Notes: a model not told the origin generated them from the letters alone. A stretch of DNA of 13,956 nt from JANMZR01 sp040385875 (GCA_040385875.1 JAZKGO010000201.1:1-13956); one strand, 5' to 3'; positions 1-7,532 are shown, numbered from the stretch's first letter. Numbers and translations: made by a program.

Positions 1-103
1 TTTCTTAGTAGTTTTATTTTTACCATTATTTATTTGTAAGAAATAGGTTCCTATTACAAACTCAAAAATATCGATTGTGGTATTGTTTTTACCTTTTTCA
101 ATA

Positions 104-835
104 TCAAACCATCCTCAACCGATCCAATAAATCCTTTCGCAATTCTTTACTGAGGGGCAATATTTTTGTTAAAACGGTTATATGATTTTGGGCGACTTCT
201 TCTACATGATTGAGGTTCACGATGTACGATCGGTGTATTCGTTGAAAAACATTCGAGGGTAACTTGTCCTCCATATTTTTCAAAGTGTTTACTAATAAAT
301 AAGTATTTTCTTTTGTGAATACCTGGCAATAGTTACGGTCAGCTTCTAGATAAAGAATATCTTCAATGATTATTTTTACCATTACCTCATTGTGGCGTAC
401 AAATATGCGATCGTTCAAGACCAGTTTAGCGGGAAGGTTGTGCGGCTCTTGTTTTTCAGCCAAAATTCTTTCTGAGGCCAATTCTACGGCATGTTTAAGG
501 TCTAATTTCTTGAAAGGTTTTGAGATAAACGCATAAGGATTTAAGGCTTTTGCTCTTTTAAAATGCGTATCGTCCGTATTGGCGGTGAGAAATATGATGG
601 GAATCGGTCCTTCCAATTGCATTTTCATAGCGGTTTCAATACCGTCCATTTCACCTTTCAATTGGATATCCATTAACACCAAATCGGGCCGGTCTGATTT
701 TACGGAATTGATGGCCTCCTCGCCCCTTGGTAAGATTCCAATTATCTCATAACCAATGCTTTCCAGCTGCATGGCAATATTGGCAGCGATTAACATTTCA
801 TCTTCAACAATGAGTATTTTTAGGGGTGTTTGCAT
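104..835 (-). CDS. LytTR-family response regulator
   Basis: This is a two-domain transcriptional response regulator of 243 residues, the usual length for the LytR/AlgR class. Residues about 5-122 form a receiver domain, with the acidic pocket E11/D12, phospho-acceptor D56 in VLMDIQL, T84 in FLTAN and K106 in SKPF. Residues about 150-243 form a LytTR DNA-binding domain, recognisable by ILYLEADRNYCQVF and FQRIHRSYIVNLNHV. The predicted role is to accept phosphate from a histidine kinase in the cytoplasm and bind promoter DNA. It is the last gene of a minus-strand run, 75 bases after the stop of the third TPR kinase, so those kinases are its likely partners. The start is an ATG at 835. All phosphorylation residues are present, so it looks functional. 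Its target genes cannot be told from this sequence. Confidence 0.95.
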   Translation of the reverse strand: MQTPLKILIVEDEMLIAANIAMQLESIGYEIIGILPRGEEAINSVKSDRPDLVLMDIQLKGEMDGIETAMKMQLEGPIPIIFLTANTDDTHFKRAKALNPYAFISKPFKKLDLKHAVELASERILAEKQEPHNLPAKLVLNDRIFVRHNEVMVKIIIEDILYLEADRNYCQVFTKENTYLLVNTLKNMEDKLPSNVFQRIHRSYIVNLNHVEEVAQNHITVLTKILPLSKELRKDLLDRLRMV

Positions 836-910
836 AGGGCGTCGTGCGTATTATGTATTAAGTAGTGCATTTTGCGTCTTGTATAGTTTGTCGTAAAATT
901 TTCCTACTAT

Positions 911-1519
911 CTAAGCAGCAAGATTTTGTCTTTTAAAATTAATTGAAATCATTGTGCCGTTTTCATTTTGTTCAACTAATTTCCCTTCTATTTGGCGAGT
1001 AAGTAAATCCACTAATTGCGTACCAAAGCCCGTCCCTTTTGGAAGAGAATTCAAAATTTTGCCTACTCCATTGTCGCTTATTTTTAAGGTGAAATTATCT
1101 TTTCCCAGATTTACCAAACTCAATTGTATATTCCCTTTTTCTCCTTTCGGGAAGGCGTATTTAAGCGAATTGGTTAGTAACTCATTCACAATCAATCCAA
1201 TAGGTATGGCAGTGTCCACATCCAATTCAATTTCATTCATGTCAATATTTACTTTTATTCTTTCGGTTTCGTTGTAAGAATCTAGTATATTTTCACAGAG
1301 ATTTTGAAAATAATTTTTCATCTCTATAAAAGCCAAATGCTCAGATTGATAGAGCTTTTGATGTAAAATACCCATACTTTGTACTCGATTTTGGCTGGCC
1401 AACATGGCATTTTGTATTTCAGGATCATCAATTTTGGCGGATTGCAAAGCCAATAAACTTGACACTACCTCTAAATTGTTTTTTACTCGATGATGGATTT
1501 CTTTCAATAACAATTCGTT
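911..1519 (-). repeat. Near-identical kinase-core repeat, copy 1
   Basis: These 609 bases encode the HisKA_2/HATPase_c core of kinase copy 1, from NELLLKE to the stop. They are nearly identical to 2833-3438 and 4760-5365. Bases 1092-1222 match 3011-3141 exactly over 131 bases, including silent positions. Bases 1215-1261 match 5061-5107 exactly over 47 bases. Confidence 0.9.
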
Positions 1520-2746
1520 TTCGGCATTTTTAGCTTTTAAAAGATTAAGTGTGTTCTCTAGTTTTATATTTTGTGTATTTATCTCAGTTTTCTGGTCTTG
1601 CAAAATGGTATTTGCTTTTTGCTTTTGGCGGTTATTTCGGTAAAGAATCATGGCAATTAAAAGTGCACTCAGCAAAAGGCCAATAGCGGTATTAAACCTC
1701 AGTTCATTTTTGGCATAAACCTCCGCCAAATTCAAATCTTCAACCCTTTGTTTCTCTTTGATTTCCAGTTGTTTTACTTGCTTGCTTTTCTCAATATTAG
1801 TAACTGTATCTTTTGCAGCTGTTGAGGTTTTTAAAAATTCATACGCTTTTATTGGGTCTTTTTTTTCATAAATCTGTGACAGCAAAAAAGAAGAGTTCAT
1901 TATTACAAAATAATTTTTGAGCTGCTTTGCAGTTTGCAGTGCGTTAATTGCATGGTTTTGGGCAGAGTCTATTTTGTTTTGCACAAAATAAATCTGAGAC
2001 AACTCATTCTCAACTTCATTAGCAAAAAAATCTAATTTGTCACTTTTTGATAGTACCTCCAGGCAATAATTCACTGCTACATCAAAATGTTTTTGTTTGC
2101 TATTTATTCTGGCCAAAATAAGCTTTGGATAGCCTTCCTGCATCGGAAAATATTGTTTGGAATAGGTTAAAGTTTCTTGTGCAAACCGGTAGGCGGAGTC
2201 AAGTTTATTTGTTCTTTCATATTCTTGAGCCAATAAAAACATAGCACTCCATTGGGTGAAATTATCTGATTGCTTCATTTTAGGATGAAAATAAGCCTTT
2301 TTTGCCCAGTTCAGCGACTCTTTGTCGTCGCCTAATTTTTGGTAAAGCAAGCCCATCATATTTATTCCAAATACTTCTCGAATAGGGGCGTATTTTCTGC
2401 TTAATTCTATTTGTTGATAAGCCGTTTCAAAACCTTTTTCAAATGAGGAAGTGATAGCATAGGTAAACGAAAGAGCTTCTAGACACTCCAATTGGCCAAT
2501 ATAAAAGTTTATTTTTCTTGCTAAATCCAAACCAGAATTTCCTAATTCAACAGACTTTGGTGGATTCATAAGTGTATAGGCACGACTCAGCAAAAAGAAA
2601 GCATGTACTTTGGTTGTATCATTTAACTTACTATTGGTTACTTTTTTCAAACTGTCCATGACTGATTGCTGCATGGGCATTGGCTGGGCGTTTAGAAGGT
2701 TGGCCGTAAAGCAAATAGAAAGAGATAGTAGTATATATTTTTTCAA
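911..2746 (-). CDS. TPR-containing sensor histidine kinase (HisKA_2 type), copy 1, TTG start
   Basis: This is a membrane sensor kinase of 611 residues and the third kinase in transcription order. Residues 1-20 are a signal peptide ending LLNA. Residues about 30-340 are helical and TPR-like and probably lie in the periplasm. One membrane helix spans about 351-369, followed by a coiled coil to about 410. The HisKA_2 H-box is EIHHRVKNNL at 416-425, with the histidine of HRVKNN as likely phospho-acceptor. The HATPase_c N-box is at about 516-532 (NELLTNS), with DNGVG at 558-562 and GTGFGTQLV at 571-579. All catalytic boxes are intact. The start must be TTG at 2744-2746: an in-frame stop lies 12 bases further upstream, no ATG intervenes, and the first internal Met (residue 23) falls after the signal peptide. 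It lies 86 bases after kinase copy 2 and 75 bases before the LytTR regulator. The last ~200 residues are nearly identical to those of the next two kinases. Confidence 0.93.
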   Translation of the reverse strand: MKKYILLSLSICFTANLLNAQPMPMQQSVMDSLKKVTNSKLNDTTKVHAFFLLSRAYTLMNPPKSVELGNSGLDLARKINFYIGQLECLEALSFTYAITSSFEKGFETAYQQIELSRKYAPIREVFGINMMGLLYQKLGDDKESLNWAKKAYFHPKMKQSDNFTQWSAMFLLAQEYERTNKLDSAYRFAQETLTYSKQYFPMQEGYPKLILARINSKQKHFDVAVNYCLEVLSKSDKLDFFANEVENELSQIYFVQNKIDSAQNHAINALQTAKQLKNYFVIMNSSFLLSQIYEKKDPIKAYEFLKTSTAAKDTVTNIEKSKQVKQLEIKEKQRVEDLNLAEVYAKNELRFNTAIGLLLSALLIAMILYRNNRQKQKANTILQDQKTEINTQNIKLENTLNLLKAKNAENELLLKEIHHRVKNNLEVVSSLLALQSAKIDDPEIQNAMLASQNRVQSMGILHQKLYQSEHLAFIEMKNYFQNLCENILDSYNETERIKVNIDMNEIELDVDTAIPIGLIVNELLTNSLKYAFPKGEKGNIQLSLVNLGKDNFTLKISDNGVGKILNSLPKGTGFGTQLVDLLTRQIEGKLVEQNENGTMISINFKRQNLAA

Positions 2747-2832
2747 TAGATTTTTGATTTATTTACGCTTTCTAGTTTGTGATTATGGATCTGTAATTTT
2801 TAGGCTGATTAATAATGCAAACCATCAACTAT

Positions 2833-3438
2833 TTAAGCCACATTTTGTCTTTTAAAATTAATCGAAATCATTGTGCCATTTTCATTTTGCTCAATCAGTT
2901 TCCCCTCAATTTGGCGAGTAAGTAAATCCACTAATTGCGTGCCAAAGCCCGTACCTTTTGGTTGAGAATTCAATATTTTACCTACTCCATTATCGCTTAT
3001 TTTTAAGGTAAAATTATCTTTTCCCAGATTTACCAAACTCAATTGTATATTCCCTTTTTCTCCTTTCGGGAAGGCGTATTTAAGCGAATTGGTTAGTAAC
3101 TCATTCACAATCAATCCAATAGGTATGGCAGTGTCCACATCTAATTCTATTTCACTCATGTCGATATTCACTTTTATTCGGTCGGTTTCATTGTAAGAAT
3201 CGAGTATGTTTTCACATAGGTTCTTAAAATAATTTTTCATTTCAATAAAAGCTAAATGCTCAGATTGATAGAGCTTTTGATGCAAAATACCCATACTTTG
3301 CACCCTATTTTGGCTGGCCAACATGGCATCTTGTATTTCAGGATCATCAATTTTGGCAGACTGCAAGGCTAATAAACTGGACACCACCTCCAAATTGTTT
3401 TTTACCCGATGATGGATTTCTTTTAAAAGTAACTCGTT
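2833..3438 (-). repeat. Near-identical kinase-core repeat, copy 2
   Basis: This is the second copy of the repeated kinase-core segment. It is closest to copy 1 over 3011-3141, where the two are identical. It differs from both other copies just to the right (about 3142-3235), where it alone encodes DMSEIEL and NYFKNL. Confidence 0.9.
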
Positions 3439-4770
3439 TTGGGCATTTCGGTGATCTAATAGCGAGTTTTTATTTGCCAAATCCAAATTAAGTGCTTCTA
3501 ATTTTTGGTTGACTTTGGTTCTGATGCGGTAATTTCGATAAAATACAAATGCCAGCAATAATAAAATACCTATTCCTGCCAGCATTGCATAGGTTCTTAT
3601 TTTGTTTTGAAGTTGTATGTTCTCTTTTTCTACAGCCAATATTCTTATTTTTTCGTTAAAATTCAAGACCTGATATTGATTCAATTTTTCCTGCCGAATA
3701 TTATTCAAACTATCATTAAGGGATTTTGATAATTGTAAATATTTAAAAGCAAGCGCTGAATTTCCTTGTGCTTTGTATGCTTCTGTGAGGGTACTGTAGG
3801 CATTGTTGATAGCGGCTGTGGTCCCCAACAATTGTGCAGTTTGCAAACTATTTCGGGCATAATATACGCTTGAATCCAATTGATTATATTTTCGGTAGAC
3901 ATTTGAAAATGAGATATAAATATTCACTAAAGCATCTCTGGAGTTCTCATCTTTACATAATATTTCTGCCTCCTTTAAATATCTTTTAGCGGTAATAAAA
4001 TCGCCTTTTTGGCTGTAAATGAGGCCCATAGTATTTAAGCAGTTTCCTTTTTCAAAATTATAATAGGGCGAATTGCTTGTTTTCAAATCAGAATTGTTGA
4101 GATCGCCAATTGCTTTTTGTGTAAATAGTATGGCCGAATCTAGCTTGCTCAGCTGGCGGCACACATTTCCAAAATTGGCATAGGCCGCTATTAAGCCTAC
4201 CTTATCTTGTACCTCATTCGCAGTATTAATGCCTTGCTGAAAGCTTGCAAAAGCCTTTTGGTTGTTTTGAGTGCCAATATTTAGAAAGGCAAAAAGAATA
4301 TGTATAGCGGTTAAATTATAGTACCGTGCCTTGCGGGCGTCGCCATCTTTTGCAAACTTTCTGATATTCCAATTACCCCTTTCACTATTTGGGTCATTGG
4401 CTATTTTCAAGGCATTGGATAAGGCCTGATAAGCTTTGGGATAATTACCCTCAATTTGAGTAACATACCCAATGCTTTCATAAGCACTGGCTTCCCAAAG
4501 TTTTTGTCGGAGCTTTTGTGATAGCAACAACTGCTGCTCAGCAAAATACAGTGCTGAATCTCTGTCCATTTCAGAATAGTAGAAATGCAAATCTCTGAAG
4601 GCCGACATGCGCAAGGTATCATTTTTGGAATGGTTTAAAACATGGCGGATGCTGTCTAATTGCTGCTTGACAGGCTTATTGAACAAGGTGTTTTGTGCCG
4701 GTAAAACCAAGGATTCACTCAAAAGAAAAAAGAATAGGCAATAGATTTTCTTCCCCATTTTAGGCCGCAT
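2833..4770 (-). CDS. TPR-containing sensor histidine kinase (HisKA_2 type), copy 2
   Basis: This is a membrane sensor kinase of 645 residues, the middle of three paralogues. A signal peptide covers about 1-25 (core CLFFFLLSESLVLPA). Several TPR-like helical pairs lie between about 55 and 350, for example around 95-125, 190-225, 243-272 and 283-312. A membrane helix lies at about 394-411 and a coiled coil at 415-440. The H-box EIHHRVKNNL is at 451-460, and an HATPase_c domain with NELLTNS, DNGVG and GTGFGTQLV runs to the end. The ATG at 4770 overlaps the end of kinase copy 3 by 11 bases. A second in-frame ATG at 4758, one base after that gene's TAA, gives a cleaner signal peptide (MGKKIY...) and is a plausible true start. 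Either way translation is probably coupled to the upstream gene. Its kinase half differs from copy 1 at only about eight residues, whereas the sensor half is very different. Confidence 0.94.
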   Translation of the reverse strand: MRPKMGKKIYCLFFFLLSESLVLPAQNTLFNKPVKQQLDSIRHVLNHSKNDTLRMSAFRDLHFYYSEMDRDSALYFAEQQLLLSQKLRQKLWEASAYESIGYVTQIEGNYPKAYQALSNALKIANDPNSERGNWNIRKFAKDGDARKARYYNLTAIHILFAFLNIGTQNNQKAFASFQQGINTANEVQDKVGLIAAYANFGNVCRQLSKLDSAILFTQKAIGDLNNSDLKTSNSPYYNFEKGNCLNTMGLIYSQKGDFITAKRYLKEAEILCKDENSRDALVNIYISFSNVYRKYNQLDSSVYYARNSLQTAQLLGTTAAINNAYSTLTEAYKAQGNSALAFKYLQLSKSLNDSLNNIRQEKLNQYQVLNFNEKIRILAVEKENIQLQNKIRTYAMLAGIGILLLLAFVFYRNYRIRTKVNQKLEALNLDLANKNSLLDHRNAQNELLLKEIHHRVKNNLEVVSSLLALQSAKIDDPEIQDAMLASQNRVQSMGILHQKLYQSEHLAFIEMKNYFKNLCENILDSYNETDRIKVNIDMSEIELDVDTAIPIGLIVNELLTNSLKYAFPKGEKGNIQLSLVNLGKDNFTLKISDNGVGKILNSQPKGTGFGTQLVDLLTRQIEGKLIEQNENGTMISINFKRQNVA

Positions 4771-5365
4771 TTTGTCTTTTAAAATTAATTGAAATCACCG
4801 TTCCATTTTCATTTTGCTCAACTAGTTTTCCATCTATTTGGCGAGTGAGTAAATCAACTAATTGCGTACCAAAGCCTGTACCTTTTGGTAGAGAATTCAA
4901 AATTTTGCCTACCCCGTTATCGCTTATTTTTAAGGTAAAATTTTCTTTATCCACATTTTCCAAACTCAATTTTATATTACCTTTTTCTCCTTTCGGGAAA
5001 GCATATTTTAGCGAATTGGTGAGTAACTCATTCACAATCAAGCCAATAGGTATGGCTGTATCCACATCCAATTCAATTTCATTCATGTCAATATTTACTT
5101 TTATTCTATCGGTTTCATTGTAAGAATCCAAAATATTTTCACAGAGATTTTGAAAATAATTTTTCATTTCGATAAAAGCCAAATGCTCAGATTGATACAG
5201 CTTTTGATGTAAAATGCCCATGCTTTGCACCCGATTTTGGCTGGCCAACATGGCATCTTGTATTTGCGGATCATCAATTTTGGCGGATTGTAAGGCCAAT
5301 AAACTCGACACCACTTCCAAATTGTTTTTTACTCTGTGATGGATTTCTTTGAGTAAAAGTTCATT
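4760..5365 (-). repeat. Near-identical kinase-core repeat, copy 3
   Basis: This is the third copy of the repeated kinase-core segment. It is the most diverged of the three in the part encoding KLSLENVDKENF, yet agrees with copy 1 in the neighbouring part encoding DMNEIEL and NYFQNL. Confidence 0.9.
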
Positions 5366-6784
5366 TTCAGCATTGCGTTTATCGAGCAAATGGTTTTTGT
5401 TTTCCAATGCCAAATTTAAGGTCTCCAATTGCGCATTACTTTTCTGCTTGATTCTGAAATTGCGGTACAAAAGCCCAATCATTAGCAATCCGGCGACTAA
5501 GCCAATTAAATACAAATTTCGTTCGGTCTGTTTTTTTGATATTTCTTGGTCTTTTTGCAAAACGCTGAACTGAAGCTCACTTTCACGCATCGATTTTTCG
5601 TTGGTTTTTTCGGCTTCAGCAATAGCTAGTTCAGCATATTTTTTTTGGTATTCAAAGGCTTTTTTATAATCCCCAACCTTGGTATACATATCTTTCAAAA
5701 AGAAGTAACAGTCCGTTTCGTAACCTACATTTTTTCTGGCCAATGACCCTTTCAGCGATTCCTGAAAATAACTAATAGCTTGGTGATAATTTTTGTTTTC
5801 ATCTGCTATTATACCCAGCAATCGCAGATTGAAAAGGTAATACCGTGATAATTCTAATCTATATTTTTTTCCAACATTTTCACAGGCTTTCAAAAGAGGA
5901 AGCGCCAAGTCATATTTTTTTTGACGCATATAATTATTGGCTCTTTGTGAGTAATAATATTCTAACAAAATCGGTTTTTTTATCTTGGAGAGAAGCGATT
6001 CAATTTTACCATAATAAAGCTGCGCCGAATCATTTTTGCTGGTCACATTATAATACCAGCTCAAATCAGCATATATCCAAAACAATTCATACACATTAGC
6101 TGAATTCTTCGGCTCTTCTAATTTCTTTTCAGAACTTCTTAAATAGGGGAATGCAATGTCAACTTTTGACGAATTAAAAAATAAGTAAATTTTCGCTTTG
6201 TCTCGAATGAGCTCCGCTTGAACATCGGCTCGTGAATCATTTTGAATAATTGCAGCCGCTTTTACCATTAGGTCAAGATTAGTTGCTGAGCCACCATGGG
6301 TATTTACGTTTTTTGCCTCTTGAATCAAAATTCGATATTCTAGGAGCTTTAATCGTTTGGTTTTAGGGTTTATTTTGCTAAAATGCTCTTTTGCTTTATC
6401 AATTGAGCCATCGAATTTTACATAGCCAAAGGCTTTATCCATATTTTTGGCAATATCAAGGTAAATTTCAGCCAGCCGTTCATGGTTTACTGGGCGGTTT
6501 TTTTCTAGAATTTTGATCGCCTTGTCAAAATAGACAATAGCGGAATCGTAATTAAATTGTGGAATATTCAGAAACCAGTCGGCACGAGTTTGGTAGTTCT
6601 TACTTAATTTATTTAATTGGTTAATCGTGAGTGTTTTATTAGTATTTGAATCCGCTAGTTGACCAAAACTTTTAATTGGAATAAAAACAATTAAGTATAA
6701 AATAAATCGTCGAAAACGTTTACTGCTTATTGAGCTTTTTTTAAAAGTAAAAAGCAACTTTATTTCAATCAGTTTTAAGGGCAT
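4760..6784 (-). CDS. TPR-containing sensor histidine kinase (HisKA_2 type), copy 3, first gene of the signalling operon
   Basis: This is a membrane sensor kinase of 674 residues and the first gene of the minus-strand signalling operon. It has an unusually long basic N-region before a hydrophobic stretch at about 28-41 (ending KSFG) that looks like a signal peptide or anchor. TPR-like repeats extend over about 60-395, including SAIVYFDKAIKIL, YDLALPLLKACENV, YHQAISYFQESL and YKKAFEYQKKYAEL. A membrane helix lies at about 423-439 and a coiled coil at 445-470. The H-box EIHHRVKNNL is at 480-489, followed by HATPase_c with NELLTNS, DNGVG and GTGFGTQLV. The start is an ATG at 6784, and no other Met precedes the hydrophobic segment. 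No match to TAnnTTTG was found on this strand in the 330 bases upstream, so the operon promoter is not identified. The kinase core matches the two downstream paralogues almost residue for residue. Confidence 0.93.
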   Translation of the reverse strand: MPLKLIEIKLLFTFKKSSISSKRFRRFILYLIVFIPIKSFGQLADSNTNKTLTINQLNKLSKNYQTRADWFLNIPQFNYDSAIVYFDKAIKILEKNRPVNHERLAEIYLDIAKNMDKAFGYVKFDGSIDKAKEHFSKINPKTKRLKLLEYRILIQEAKNVNTHGGSATNLDLMVKAAAIIQNDSRADVQAELIRDKAKIYLFFNSSKVDIAFPYLRSSEKKLEEPKNSANVYELFWIYADLSWYYNVTSKNDSAQLYYGKIESLLSKIKKPILLEYYYSQRANNYMRQKKYDLALPLLKACENVGKKYRLELSRYYLFNLRLLGIIADENKNYHQAISYFQESLKGSLARKNVGYETDCYFFLKDMYTKVGDYKKAFEYQKKYAELAIAEAEKTNEKSMRESELQFSVLQKDQEISKKQTERNLYLIGLVAGLLMIGLLYRNFRIKQKSNAQLETLNLALENKNHLLDKRNAENELLLKEIHHRVKNNLEVVSSLLALQSAKIDDPQIQDAMLASQNRVQSMGILHQKLYQSEHLAFIEMKNYFQNLCENILDSYNETDRIKVNIDMNEIELDVDTAIPIGLIVNELLTNSLKYAFPKGEKGNIKLSLENVDKENFTLKISDNGVGKILNSLPKGTGFGTQLVDLLTRQIDGKLVEQNENGTVISINFKRQNAA

Positions 6785-7051
6785 TTATAGTTATTTTGTG
6801 TAAAAAAACTTAAAAAAAACTATTCATCTTAAAATTATTAAAATTGGCATATGAAATCCTAATGAACAAAATTGAAAGGAATTTTTGCTCAAAGCTTCAG
6901 AAATCAAATGCTCAGCAATCCTCCATTTTAGTTTAACTTGGTAGACTGTGCAATTTAGGTAATATATATACGATAATGCAATCTTTTGTAAGCCAAAATC
7001 TTTGGCATTCCACAAGATTTTACTTGATGCCATTATTATAAATATCTCTGA

Positions 7052-7090
7052 TATACAAATACTTATCATTTTTTCAAAAAGATTTGTATA
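7052..7090. repeat. 9-bp inverted repeat with 21-base spacer
   Basis: TATACAAAT at 7052-7060 is the exact reverse complement of ATTTGTATA at 7082-7090. It lies about 270 bases upstream of the first kinase gene. It could be a dyad operator or a weak hairpin. No function is shown by the sequence. Confidence 0.4.
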
Positions 7091-7118
7091 CGTTATTTTC
7101 AATACTGCTTTCCTTTTT

Positions 7119-7299
7119 GATTACTAACTGATGTTACGCAAAAAAAAGATTCACCCCGTCTGTCCCGAATGTTTTCGGCATCCGAGGAGGGTATGCCGGC
7201 CTTAATCCTTCCCTTGGGAAGGTGGCATGCTGGCATAGGCGCATGACGGAAAGGGTCATTTTTGTAAAAATACAATTTTCGTAACATCAGTTAGTAATC
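7119..7299. mobile_element. MITE-like element with perfect 20-bp terminal inverted repeats
   Basis: The left end GATTACTAACTGATGTTACG (7119-7138) is the exact reverse complement of 7280-7299. Further nested pairs lie inside: CCGTC at 7156-7160 with GACGG at 7245-7249, ATGCCGGC at 7193-7200 with GCTGGCAT at 7229-7236 (one G-T pair), and a central hairpin CCTTCCC/GGGAAGG at 7207-7222. The whole 181 bases can therefore fold as one long stem on either strand. The interior is visibly richer in G and C than its surroundings. It encodes no transposase, which fits a non-autonomous miniature element or palindromic intergenic repeat. No clear target-site duplication is visible at its ends. The family is not recognised. 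Confidence 0.65.
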
Positions 7300-7305
7300 G
7301 TTTTG

Positions 7306-7318
7306 CCACTTTCAGTGG
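7306..7318. repeat. Small hairpin CCACT-ttc-AGTGG
   Basis: This is a 5-bp perfect stem with a 3-base loop, followed on the plus strand by AAATTTTTT. It sits just outside the MITE-like element. It is short and could be chance, or a weak plus-strand terminator. Confidence 0.25.
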
Positions 7319-7344
7319 AAATTTTTTGGTTTATAATTTCAAAT

Positions 7345-7384
7345 AAAAAACCGTAGGTGGGTGGTTCATCTCCTACGGCTTTTT
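7345..7384. terminator. Bidirectional rho-independent terminator-like hairpin
   Basis: The 7-bp stem CCGTAGG (7351-7357) pairs with CCTACGG (7372-7378) around a 14-base loop. Six A's precede the stem and CTTTTT follows it, so it would work as an intrinsic terminator on both strands. It lies between divergent genes and follows no gene on either strand that I can identify. It may end a small RNA, stop read-through out of the adjacent element, or be left over from a lost gene. Confidence 0.6.
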
Positions 7385-7512
7385 GGTAATGATGGCTCAA
7401 TTTTATTTTTTCAATTCAATCTTTTATAGGATGAATTTTTTTTGAGCTATAAAGTTATTGTCAACAATTTGATTTTCATCATTTTAAAGCAATATCTTAT
7501 TGAGTGGTAAAT

Positions 7513-7532
7513 ATTGATTACTTATAATCAAT
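7513..7532. promoter_or_regulatory. 20-bp perfect dyad, possible operator
   Basis: ATTGATTA and TAATCAAT are exact reverse complements separated by CTTA. The dyad lies 124 bases upstream of the MBL hydrolase start and overlaps CAATTTTG (7530-7537), which matches the Bacteroidota -7 consensus TAnnTTTG at all but its first base. It may be a repressor or activator site, or a weak AT-rich hairpin. Confidence 0.35.

Noticed and set aside
42..55. AATAGG/CCTATT hairpin downstream of the response regulator gene
   Set aside because: The 6-bp stem with a 2-base loop is AT-rich and is not followed by a clear T-run on the minus strand, so a terminator call is not supported.
954..1277. Plus-strand open frame opposite kinase copy 1, repeated at 4845-5123 opposite copy 3
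   Set aside because: The two frames resemble each other only because they are antisense to the same conserved kinase core. They have no domain of their own.
6824..7102. A 92-residue minus-strand open frame
   Set aside because: It has no recognisable domain, is rich in Ile, Ser and Lys as expected from AT-rich non-coding DNA, has no promoter-like sequence, and spans the inverted repeat at 7052-7090.
7099..7287. A 62-residue minus-strand open frame
   Set aside because: It lies almost wholly within the palindromic MITE-like element and begins in its terminal repeat. Its open frame is best explained by the GC-richer repeat sequence, not by a protein.
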